A stretch of 44,359 bases of DNA from Beijerinckiaceae bacterium (lineage in GTDB: Bacteria; Bacteroidota; Bacteroidia; Chitinophagales; Chitinophagaceae), in contig CAJCIQ010000123.1 of assembly GCA_903970475.1 (NCBI GenBank), positions 1 to 44,359 of the forward strand, in the 5' to 3' direction. A program made the position numbers and the translations under genes. Below the pieces are notes generated by a model. It was not told the origin of the DNA. It saw nothing but the letters and a program-made list of their open reading frames with translations, and searched no databases. Positions within the stretch are counted from its first letter, which is position 1. The number at the start of each line of letters is the position of its first letter. Shown piece by piece: positions 25,034 through 32,797 of the stretch.

Positions 25034-26847
25034 ATGGTAAATAAACAAAGTATGCCCACAGCTTATGCGGTTCTCTTTTCCCTCATTTTTTGTGCGTTGA
25101 CGGTTCAACGAGGGATAGCCCAATCCATACCCCTAACGCTAGGATCACTGATCAGTCTAATTATTGGCCGGATAGCCTTCAAAGGCAGTTGGCACATGCG
25201 GAAAACCTTCCAGAAAAGGCGAAATGGGATCTACAGCTGGCTGAATACTATTTCATGCAGGACAGCGCAAGGGCGGAGGCATATGGGAGGCAGGCAGTAG
25301 AGGCCGCAGAAATGAGCCGGGACTGGATGGTGATGATCAAGACCTATATCAAAAATGGGGGAAGGTATTTTCAGAGCGGCGAACTGTCTGGAAGTGTGGA
25401 TATGGCGATGCAGAATTTTCGCCAGGCAGAGAATATTGCCCGTGAGGAGAAACTGGATGAAGGTCTGGTGCTGACTGACTGCGCCCTGGCAGAAGGATAC
25501 CGTCAGCGAGGCGAGAACGACAAAGCATTGGCCTACTGTAACCAGGCCGTTTCGTTGGCTGGGGAGAGTGAAAATGATACGTTGAAAGTGTTGGTCTATA
25601 CTACGCTCGGGAGGGTTTACCTTGAACGGAATGAAAAGCTGTCATCCTTCAGGAACTATCTGAAAGCACTTGACATAGCAGAGCAAAGCAAAAAAGATAC
25701 CTTGATCCGCAATGTGACTCAGTACCTTGCGTACTTTTATTTGAGCATACATGCCAACGATAAGGGAATAGACTATGCCATGCGGACGGCTCACCTGGAC
25801 CGGAAGATGCATGATTATAGCGAAGTATCGAGCGACTATGAAACTTTGGGAGATTTGTACACGAATAAGAAAGAATATGATATCGCCCTGGGCTACTATG
25901 AACATGAACGTGCACTGGGTGACAGCATTCATTTTCCACTTAGCATGATCAGCGCCTATTTCCACATTTTTAGTTTATACCTCGATAGCCGGCAATATCA
26001 AAAGGGGATGGCTTATCTGGCTCAGCATCCCCAGGTGCTGAATTATTTTGACCATACAGGCCAGCGTTTTTATTTTGAGGAATACTTTGGAGATGTCTAT
26101 ATGCAGATGGGTAATCTGGACTCTGCGGCCTATTATTTCAAGCTCGCAGAGCCCCAGGCAGAAGCTAAAGGAGGGCCATCCATAAAGCAGGAGTTGTATG
26201 CGCAACTGGGCGACTTTTATCGAAGAAAGGCTGACCTGGGAAAGGCTGAGAAGTACTACCTCAAAGAGCGGGCTATTGGGCAGGCCGACGGCATCCTGCC
26301 CACGCGGGAGTACGCTGCACTCATGCTGGATAGCGTGTATCTGCAAATGCACAATTACCAGCAGGCTTATTTCTATCATACGGAATATACTAAGGATGCG
26401 GACAGCCTGCGGAACCTGGCCCGGGAGACGGACTTGCTGAAACTGGAAGTAGATAGTGACAACCGGCGACGGGAGCGGGAGGCTAGAGAAGACCAGTTGG
26501 CCACCGAGCACCGCCACAATGTACAATACATGGGTTTTACAGTGGGATTGGTCCTGCTGTTCCTTCTGCTGGTCATGATGGGTTGGCTGGCGGTGCCTCC
26601 TTCGGTGATCCGGACCCTGGGTTTCCTGTCATTTATTTTTCTATTTGAGTTCATTATCCTGCTGACCGATAAGCAGATCCAGGGGTGGACCAATGAGGAG
26701 CCATGGAAGATATTGATGATAAAGATCGTGCTGGCGGCGATCCTGGTGCCCCTGCATCACTGGCTGGAGCATAAGGTGATCGTATACTTAAGCAACCGGA
26801 ATCGTTTCAAGACGGAGCATCCTGCAAAAGAAATGGTGCAGGTATGA
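25034..26847 (+). CDS. TPR-repeat membrane protein, frameshift in the signal-peptide region
   Basis: The main frame is open from about 25090 to 26847 (585 codons) but lacks a good start. A signal peptide (MPTAYAVLFSLIFCALTVQRGIAQ) from ATG 25034/25052 lies in the next frame and runs out near 25150, so a one-base shift around the CCCC run at 25129-25132 probably separates leader and body. The body has tetratricopeptide-like repeats (PEKAKWDLQLAEYYFMQDSARAEAYGRQAVEAAE, ENDKALAYCNQAVSLAGES, YDIALGYYEHERALGDS, GKAEKYYLKERAIGQ), a charged coiled coil (DSDNRRREREAREDQLATEHR), then about three membrane helices and a basic tail. The layout resembles Bacteroidota TPR sensor proteins without a kinase or HTH output domain. 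A sequencing error could explain the shift. Confidence 0.75.
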
Positions 26848-26926
26848 AAGGTAGCTGGCTTTAATAAAGGGGGAACCGGAGGCTACATTTAAAATCATGC
26901 TGCCACCGATCCCCTTCGAATAGCTT

Positions 26927-27889
26927 TTAGCTTGCGGCCTTGCAGCCACCATTATTAAAGTTCAGGATATCAGGGTTAGCTGTTCCATTAAGACTTTCAA
27001 GTACATACTCGTAAATCCACAACTGGTGCGCACATACGGCGCCGGTCTTTATTACCGGGTAATTTTTTGAATCAATCTGGTAGCCTTGATTCACCTGGGT
27101 ATAGATTCCTTGCCCGTTTTCAGCGTACTGTGGAAGGCTTGGAACAATATCAGCCGCATTATGTATCCGGGTGCTGTCAGTTACGATGCTGTTGAACGTA
27201 TTTGCAAAGGTGGTATCGCCTGACATCGGCGACGCGTATGTATATACGCAAAGGTCCAAGCTCTTACCCTTGCCGGAGGCGGATGCTGCGGCATAATAGG
27301 TTGCCAAGGAGGCTCCCAGGCTATGACCTGAAACTACCGTTTGCACATTTGGAGCATCAGGCATCACGAGTGCGGGATTGGCGGCGACAGCGGTTAACAG
27401 GACAGGCGAAACCTGTTTATTCGCGTCAGGGAGTGATACGATCTGGCCTGATGTATAAAGATCGTAAAAGCCAGAGGGCACCAAGGAGCCGTTATTGAAT
27501 TCCTTAAAGGTGGTAGGAACGAAAAAGGCGTCTGCTATGGCTTCAAGGATGTTTTCCGTTCCACGGATGGCGACCACATAGTCCTTGGTACGCTTATTCT
27601 GTGCAATAAAACCATAATAGACCAGATCACCAATTCCAGAGAGTAAAACGTCATTCATCTGTACATTGTACAATACGGTGTAGTTTGTCAAAAAGTTCGG
27701 GTCTACCAGCGCCTGGTAATCACTGTTGTTACAAAGGGCCTGATACGCCTGAAGTGAAGGATTGAGTTTAGTTGCAGCATCACCTGCCTTTTTTGCCTCC
27801 TTGAAAAGAAGGTCTGCCAGGTTTACCAATTTGGCGTACTGAACGGCCACTGGCAGCGAAACCGAAACGGGTTTGGTTAGCGTTTCCAT
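26927..27889 (-). CDS. Class 3 lipase family alpha/beta hydrolase
   Basis: A 320-residue protein with the fungal-type class 3 lipase fold (PF01764). It shows VVAIRGTEN at 106-113 (oxyanion-hole region), the nucleophile elbow GHSLGAS with Ser190, Asp247 in NAADIVPSLP, and His288 in CAHQLWIYEYV, completing the triad. There is no signal peptide or lipobox at the N-terminus (METLTKPVSVSLPVAVQYAK), so it is predicted intracellular or exported by a pathway not visible here. Substrate unknown, probably an ester or glyceride. It stands alone, convergent with the TPR gene. Confidence 0.92.
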   Translation of the reverse strand: METLTKPVSVSLPVAVQYAKLVNLADLLFKEAKKAGDAATKLNPSLQAYQALCNNSDYQALVDPNFLTNYTVLYNVQMNDVLLSGIGDLVYYGFIAQNKRTKDYVVAIRGTENILEAIADAFFVPTTFKEFNNGSLVPSGFYDLYTSGQIVSLPDANKQVSPVLLTAVAANPALVMPDAPNVQTVVSGHSLGASLATYYAAASASGKGKSLDLCVYTYASPMSGDTTFANTFNSIVTDSTRIHNAADIVPSLPQYAENGQGIYTQVNQGYQIDSKNYPVIKTGAVCAHQLWIYEYVLESLNGTANPDILNFNNGGCKAAS

Positions 27890-28110
27890 GAAAGAATGAA
27901 TTTTTTGATGAATGAATAATGGAGAATTAATTTTTGAAAACTACTAATTCCGAATGGTTTGTATTGCCAGGAAAAACACCCTCCTTTGTAACGAAAAGCC
28001 AATTTGTAGGAATACTATATTTTTCTATAAAGTATACCTTGAGTTATAATACTATGAAATAAGGGTCATCATACATGCGGCGCATAAGTGACCTGGATTC
28101 GAAGAAAATC

Positions 28111-28857
28111 TCACCGCTCAAATTTTACCCTGAGTCTGGCATTGGCTGCACTTGTCAGCGGGCGTCCATGGCCGAAAACGGCTTTGTCAAAGTCGAATGC
28201 AGCAGCTTTTAGGATGCTTTGGCGACCCAATTCACGGTCTTCGTATTCAGTGCTCCAATTTAGGCCGGAGGCGTTGGTGCATATATCCGCCGCAATGAGG
28301 ACACGGTCATCCTGTAAGAGAAGGGCAAGGTGCCCTGCTCCATGACCAGGCGTATAGATCACTTTAACTCCACCGGGGCCACCAATGGGGAGCACTTCGC
28401 CATCGACGAATCGGTGATCGATATTGAAAGCATCTATAGTGCCTCCACGACGAATAAGCAGTTGATAGATGAGTTGGTTCAGGAGACCGGGGCTGACTTG
28501 AAGGGATGCTTGGCCAGGGAGCCCTTGTTCAACGAGCTGGGCAGTATCGGCATGGGCCCATAGCGGAATATCAAGTGCCTTGCTGATAGCAGCGGCGCTT
28601 CCAGTATGGTCGGTATGGGCATGGGTAACTATAATCCTATGTATGTCACGAGGGTCCTTGCCGGTCTTTTTCATCTGGGCAAATATCTTGGGGAGTTGGC
28701 CAGGCATTCCGGTATCGACGAGGGTGAAGCCAGGTACGAGGTCACCAGCTGCGTCAGCATCTGGTACTATATCCTCGATGAGGAAAGCGTTTACAAAACC
28801 GAGATTTAGCTGATAGAGGTGTGGCGTTATCTTTTTCATAACTGAATATATTTTCAT
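28111..28857 (-). CDS. MBL-fold metallo-hydrolase
   Basis: A 248-residue metallo-beta-lactamase fold hydrolase. It has HAHTDH at 79-84, the Zn-binding motif, preceded by FTLVDTGMPG and followed by YTPGHGAGHLALLL, RVLIAADICTN and VFGHGRPLT, which supply the other metal ligands. Members hydrolyse thioesters, lactones or phosphodiesters; substrate unknown. Two starts are possible, ATG 28857 and ATG 28839 (MKKITPHLYQL); the second is more typical of the family, and the first six codons coincide with the operator-like sequence at 28843-28858. It lies 18 bp downstream of a TetR gene on the same strand and is its likely target. Confidence 0.92.
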   Translation of the reverse strand: MKIYSVMKKITPHLYQLNLGFVNAFLIEDIVPDADAAGDLVPGFTLVDTGMPGQLPKIFAQMKKTGKDPRDIHRIIVTHAHTDHTGSAAAISKALDIPLWAHADTAQLVEQGLPGQASLQVSPGLLNQLIYQLLIRRGGTIDAFNIDHRFVDGEVLPIGGPGGVKVIYTPGHGAGHLALLLQDDRVLIAADICTNASGLNWSTEYEDRELGRQSILKAAAFDFDKAVFGHGRPLTSAANARLRVKFER

Positions 28858-28858
28858 T
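28843..28858. promoter_or_regulatory. Operator-like sequence, copy 1, at the MBL-hydrolase start
   Basis: TGAATATATTTTCATT is identical over 16 bp to the core of the palindrome upstream of the TetR gene (29472-29487). It straddles the first codons of the upstream-start version of the MBL gene, a position where bound regulator would block transcription or translation. Confidence 0.55.
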
Positions 28859-28875
28859 TTTAGTGCAAAAAAATA

Positions 28876-29451
28876 TCATGCCCGGATCGCATCCCATAGG
28901 AACTGAAATGAGTTATCCATAAAGGTTTTGGTGAGCCGTGCAGGCGTATGATGGATTTGGGTGGCAATCTGTTGGACAAAGCCAAAGAGCAGACTTGGAA
29001 CAAGGAGTTCGGTATCTGGCTTCAGCAGTCCTTGTCTTTGTCCGCGTTCCAGCAACAGGGCGAGAGGAGCCATCACAGGTTTGGCCACGGCTGTAGATTG
29101 GTCTTCCCGTTTGTAGGGGGATGCCATAAATTGTTGCAGGAATACCTGCTCGCAAAAGTTGGAGACTGCATAGCGGAGGCTATTCTCCCAAATGACACGA
29201 AACCCCTCCTGGACTGGAAGTTCAGTGCTGAAGCCGATAAAAATAGTTGCACCAAAGCGTTTTTTTACTTCTTTGTAAAGGGCATGGATAAGATCGTCCT
29301 TGTTCTTAAAATAGATATATAGCGTCCCGGTGGCAACGCCCGATTGTTTTGCGATGAGGGGCATGGTTAACCCAACGAGGCCGACCTGGCCTACAAGGGT
29401 TAGGGTGCTCGCGAAGAAAAGGTCGATCTTTTGCTCGTCTTTGAGGCGCAT
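28876..29451 (-). CDS. TetR family transcriptional regulator
   Basis: A 191-residue TetR regulator. The N-terminal HTH reads GLTMPLIAKQSGVATGTLYIYFKNKDDLIHALYKEV; the C-terminal helical ligand domain runs through FRVIWENSLRYAVSNFCEQVFLQQFM and LVPSLLFGFVQQIATQIHH. ATG 29451 (MRLKDEQKIDLFFAS) is chosen; the frame extends upstream but that extension covers the control region. A palindrome at 29469-29488 lies 18 bp upstream of the start and the same core recurs at the downstream MBL gene, which suggests autoregulation and control of the hydrolase. Ligand unknown. Confidence 0.92.
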   Translation of the reverse strand: MRLKDEQKIDLFFASTLTLVGQVGLVGLTMPLIAKQSGVATGTLYIYFKNKDDLIHALYKEVKKRFGATIFIGFSTELPVQEGFRVIWENSLRYAVSNFCEQVFLQQFMASPYKREDQSTAVAKPVMAPLALLLERGQRQGLLKPDTELLVPSLLFGFVQQIATQIHHTPARLTKTFMDNSFQFLWDAIRA

Positions 29452-29455
29452 GGAG

Positions 29456-29463
29456 CAAAAATA
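29456..29463 (-). promoter_or_regulatory. Candidate -7 element (TATTTTTG) for tetR
   Basis: Reverse-strand TATTTTTG matches TAnnTTTG immediately upstream of ATG 29451, with the palindromic operator candidate directly upstream of it. The short distance to the ATG would give a very short or absent leader. Confidence 0.35.
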
Positions 29464-29468
29464 GGCTA

Positions 29469-29488
29469 TAATGAATATATTTTCATTA
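29469..29488. promoter_or_regulatory. Palindromic operator candidate, copy 2, upstream of tetR
   Basis: TAATGAATATATTTTCATTA has perfect 7-bp inverted arms (TAATGAA / TTCATTA) around a 6-bp centre, the size and symmetry usual for TetR operators. A 16-bp core recurs exactly at 28843-28858. It lies between the divergent tetR and secreted-protein genes. Confidence 0.65.
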
Positions 29489-29566
29489 AGAAACAATTCC
29501 GGTGCACGAAAGTTTAGATTTCTTCGAGGAATGTCCGGCGCTGCACTTTGATTTAAAAAAAACATT

Positions 29567-30007
29567 ATGAAACACGCTATTTATTTTTCGGTGAAGACCT
29601 TTATGGTAGGAATTATTGCCTTGACTTTTATCCACCCAAGCGTAATGGCGCAAAAGGTCCATTTTAAGACCGCTACGGTGGTACCTGCTGCGCAAGGCAC
29701 GGTCAAGGTGAGTAATGATAAGGACAAGGGCTATAATATTGATATCAGTGTTCTACATTTGTCTGGTCCGCAGCGCCTGCAACCGGCGGCGAAAACGTAT
29801 ATCGTATGGATGGATACGGAACGGAATGGCACGAAGAACACTGGCGAGATGCAAAGTAAAGACGGCTTTTTGTCCAGCACTTTGAACGCCAGTATGAAAA
29901 CTATTACTCCTTTTAAGCCCACGAGGATCTTTATCACTGCCGAAGACATGGCCGCCATCTCGAATCCACACGGACAGCAAGTGCTGACGACGAGGACGTT
30001 TAACTGA
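29567..30007 (+). CDS. Secreted protein of unknown function
   Basis: A 146-residue protein with a signal peptide (about 1-29, ending SVMAQ) and a mature beta-rich domain: VHFKTATVVPAAQGTVKVSNDKDKGYNIDISVLHLS, KTYIVWMDTERNGTKNTGEMQS and a final RIFITAEDMAAISNPHGQQVLTTRTF. The pattern of a small immunoglobulin-like sandwich with a closing 'vTaE' strand resembles anti-sigma-K-type C-terminal domains seen in Bacteroidota, but I cannot name the family. It diverges from tetR, sharing the region with the palindrome at 29469-29488, so it may also be under TetR control. It is convergent with the glycosidase operon. Confidence 0.75.
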   Translation: MKHAIYFSVKTFMVGIIALTFIHPSVMAQKVHFKTATVVPAAQGTVKVSNDKDKGYNIDISVLHLSGPQRLQPAAKTYIVWMDTERNGTKNTGEMQSKDGFLSSTLNASMKTITPFKPTRIFITAEDMAAISNPHGQQVLTTRTFN

Positions 30008-30019
30008 TAACGTAGTGGT

Positions 30020-31360
30020 CTATGTAGCGTTCAGCCAGCCACCGGAAAATCCGGCTGCCAGCAGGCCGCTACGGATGTAGGCACATTGCCGCATGACTTT
30101 CCAGATTGATCCGGTTTGGTAGTTGGCGATCATGATGACGACAGGTCCCTGGTTGAGCCCGAATTTCCAGGGGGAAACCCATCCGTTTGGATTGCTGCCT
30201 GTTTCTGGGAAGGTCGGGTTGAAACTGGCGTCGAAGCCTTTGGAATCGTGGTGTTTCAAGTTGAACCGTTCGATGGCGTGGCGAATGGTTGGGATGACGA
30301 TCTCCGGGGCAAAGGGTAGGGAGGCTACCACGGCCCAAGGAGAAATGGTGCCATCGTCGGGTCCGAAGGGCGCGCCACGCGCCATGTATCCATAAAATGT
30401 TCTCTTTTGGCCGTTGACCTCTCTGTTGCTGTTACCTGGTCCGTCACTGGCGGTTAATCCCCATCCAAACGGGCCGTAGTGCATAAAGGCATGTGGGTTT
30501 TCGATGGCATACTGCCGGTGGATATAGGTAGCGCGCCGGCTATTCTCAAAATAATCAAATCCGTTTCTCCGGGAAAAGTCATCCTGAATACCCCTGAAGT
30601 CGATCCACATATGGGAGAACTGGTGGATGAATAAAGGGCCTGCGTATAGATATTCGATATTATATGGCTTCTTTAGCTCAAAGGTAGCGGTCCATTGCTC
30701 GTAACCATTCTTCGCTATGGGATAGGTAGGTGATCCAAGAGCCAGGATATAGAGGATCAGTGCTTCGCAATAATGTTCATCCCAGCGATAAGGCAAAAAG
30801 CCTGATTCAGGATTCCAACCGTGCGACAGTGTGGTTCCCCCGTTCAGAGCCCATTGCCAGTCTACTCTCCGGTAAAGCGCGTCCGCCCAATTGCGTATCT
30901 CTTTTTCGGCTGGATTGTCGGCTGAAAAGTAAATGGCTGCCGATAGGATACCAGCCATCAGCAAAGCGGTGTCGATGGTGGAGAGTTCGCAGTTCCAGGC
31001 GCGGCGGCCGGTGTGCATATCCAGGAAATGATAGTAAAAGCCTTTGTAACCGGAGGCATGGGCTTCTGTTCCCTGAGTGCTGTGATAGAAGAAATGCAGG
31101 ACTTTGTGGGTGCGAAGGACGGCTTCTGCTCTGGTAAAAAATTTATTTTCTATGCCGATGATATAGACGCTGAGGGTCATGCCGACGACAGCTATGCTTG
31201 AAGGGTTGCCGGGCTGGGTCTTGTCCATGATAAGACCGGTTACCGGGTCTGCCTCTTCCAGGAAGTACTCGAATGTCTCCCGTTGCAGGCTGTCGAGCAT
31301 TTCTTTATCTGTACCCTGTGGATTCAGTCGAGGAAGCGGTTTATCGGTTAGCTGGCTCAT
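30020..31360 (-). CDS. Glycoamylase-like (GH144-type) beta-1,2-glucanase candidate, cytoplasmic
   Basis: A 446-residue (alpha/alpha)6-barrel protein of the glycoamylase-like family (PF10091), which includes GH144 endo-beta-1,2-glucanases characterised from Chitinophaga. Features: LQRETFEYFLEEADPVTGLIMDK at the N-terminus, NCELSTIDTALLMAGILSA, LSHGWNPESGFLPYRWDEHYCEALILYILALGS in the middle, QFSHMWIDFRGIQDDFSRRNGFDYFENSRRAT, and GPFGWGLTASDGP. No signal peptide is seen, unlike typical secreted or lipidated GH144 enzymes, so it is predicted cytoplasmic. It overlaps the GH39 gene by 4 bp (ATGA) and is the last gene of the respiratory operon. The activity is inferred from family; related domains also act in glucan cyclisation. 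Confidence 0.88.
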   Translation of the reverse strand: MSQLTDKPLPRLNPQGTDKEMLDSLQRETFEYFLEEADPVTGLIMDKTQPGNPSSIAVVGMTLSVYIIGIENKFFTRAEAVLRTHKVLHFFYHSTQGTEAHASGYKGFYYHFLDMHTGRRAWNCELSTIDTALLMAGILSAAIYFSADNPAEKEIRNWADALYRRVDWQWALNGGTTLSHGWNPESGFLPYRWDEHYCEALILYILALGSPTYPIAKNGYEQWTATFELKKPYNIEYLYAGPLFIHQFSHMWIDFRGIQDDFSRRNGFDYFENSRRATYIHRQYAIENPHAFMHYGPFGWGLTASDGPGNSNREVNGQKRTFYGYMARGAPFGPDDGTISPWAVVASLPFAPEIVIPTIRHAIERFNLKHHDSKGFDASFNPTFPETGSNPNGWVSPWKFGLNQGPVVIMIANYQTGSIWKVMRQCAYIRSGLLAAGFSGGWLNAT

Positions 31361-32793
31361 TCGGTTTCCAGGGTTATCAGGGCTGTACCTTGGGGTGGTA
31401 ATTCTATGTCCAGCCGGAGTGCACCGTTTTCAGGTGTCATGGTCATGGCTTCTCTGGTTAGCATGGACACTGTTTCTAATTGGGCTACCTGGTTGTGGCT
31501 TAAAGTTCCTGGTTTTCCCATGGCGTTCCAGGCGCCGGTAGCATTGGCATGGTTGTCGTCAATCCGTTCCATATAGGCTGTTTTTATGGTATGAGGGCCG
31601 TTCAGCAGCATGCGCACAGACGTTGTTGCTACGGGGTGTCGCGGCAAGGCAGAATTGGTGAGCAGGATATGCAGGGCTTCCGGGCCCTTCGTCATCCAGA
31701 CGTCTACCGTTGGATGCGTTCCTTCGACGGTGAGTAATTGGTCACCCAGACGATGTAAGAGTTCATAGGCGCGATACGCGGGCTTAGGGATGCCATGGAT
31801 GGTCATTAGTCCGAATCCGCCGTGAAAGGGAATGGAGGAAAAATAATTCTCATCGAAAATGTCCGAAAATGTCCAGAAGCTATAGCCTTGTACCTGGTCC
31901 CTGGCTTCCATGATGGTCTTGGTGATAAAGGCCGCTGCATAGGGCTGGTCATGCAGGCTGTCAAAGGGATTGGAGGAGGTGCTCCATTCGGTATAGTATA
32001 CTGGGATGGCGCCTGCCTTTTTCCGGGTGTCAGTCGCCTGGTCCCTCAACACACTGCGGTGGCTGTCGGCCAGTTGCGTGATCGTATCGTCGCCGGGCTT
32101 GCCAAAGGCATCGGTGGGATAATGATGGGTAGAGATAAAGTCGTAAGGGGTTCGGCTTTTTTCGCAAAATTCCCTGAATTCGGTTATCCATGCGTTGGAG
32201 GCGCTGGCGGGGCCACCTACTTTCAGATCGGGATGTACAGCTTTGATCGCCTCTGCTGCGTTTTTGTATAGCAGAAAATAGTCTTCCTGGGTACCCGTCC
32301 AAAAGGAAGGGAGATTGGGTTCATTCCAGATCTCGAAAAACCAATTACGCATTTTGTCGATGCCGTACCGGTCTAGCCAGTGGGTGACAATGGTGGAGAT
32401 CAGTTCCTTCCAAGCGGTATATTTTTTGGGCGGGGTAACACTTCCCTTATAGTTAAATACAGTTTGAGTGCCGGAGGACAGGGCCAGAGGCATAAAGGAT
32501 AATTCTACAAAAGGCGCCATCCCTATCGAAAGCAAAAAATCCATGACCTGGTCCGTATTAAAAAAAGAATAGATCAGTTGGTTGTTTTCGTCGACCAGGG
32601 TTCCCATGTCATCAGACAAAATGCCGTGAAAACGGACGTGTTCAAAGCCTAGTTCCTGATGGCTTCTGAGCAGTTGCCGCTGCCAGTCAGCCCGCAGGGC
32701 CAGGGTGGCGTGACCGCTGCCAATAGTGTGTTCCCAAAAATGAGGGAAGCGAGCGCAGGGAGCAGACAGGTCGGCAATAAAAGTGGTATCCAT
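31357..32793 (-). CDS. GH39 family glycoside hydrolase, cytoplasmic
   Basis: A 478-residue GH39 (beta-xylosidase family) retaining glycosidase. The TIM barrel carries the acid/base Glu158 in FFEIWNEPN and the nucleophile Glu269 in PVYYTEWSTSSN. Other family features are EHVRFHGILSDDMG near 51-64, GGPASASNAWITEF, DFISTHHYPTDAFG, and a C-terminal beta-sandwich ending LDIELPPQGTALITLETE. There is no signal peptide. The start lies only 4 bp after the cytochrome b gene stop, and its 3' end overlaps the GH144-type gene by 4 bp, so it is translationally coupled within a respiratory operon. Its natural substrate (xyloside or other beta-glycoside) is unknown. Confidence 0.92.
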   Translation of the reverse strand: MDTTFIADLSAPCARFPHFWEHTIGSGHATLALRADWQRQLLRSHQELGFEHVRFHGILSDDMGTLVDENNQLIYSFFNTDQVMDFLLSIGMAPFVELSFMPLALSSGTQTVFNYKGSVTPPKKYTAWKELISTIVTHWLDRYGIDKMRNWFFEIWNEPNLPSFWTGTQEDYFLLYKNAAEAIKAVHPDLKVGGPASASNAWITEFREFCEKSRTPYDFISTHHYPTDAFGKPGDDTITQLADSHRSVLRDQATDTRKKAGAIPVYYTEWSTSSNPFDSLHDQPYAAAFITKTIMEARDQVQGYSFWTFSDIFDENYFSSIPFHGGFGLMTIHGIPKPAYRAYELLHRLGDQLLTVEGTHPTVDVWMTKGPEALHILLTNSALPRHPVATTSVRMLLNGPHTIKTAYMERIDDNHANATGAWNAMGKPGTLSHNQVAQLETVSMLTREAMTMTPENGALRLDIELPPQGTALITLETE

Positions 32794-32797
32794 AAAA

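Noticed and set aside
27890..28110. AT-rich near-hairpin around ATACTATA between the lipase and MBL genes
   Set aside because: The arms are imperfect and AT-only; indistinguishable from background in this AT-rich spacer.
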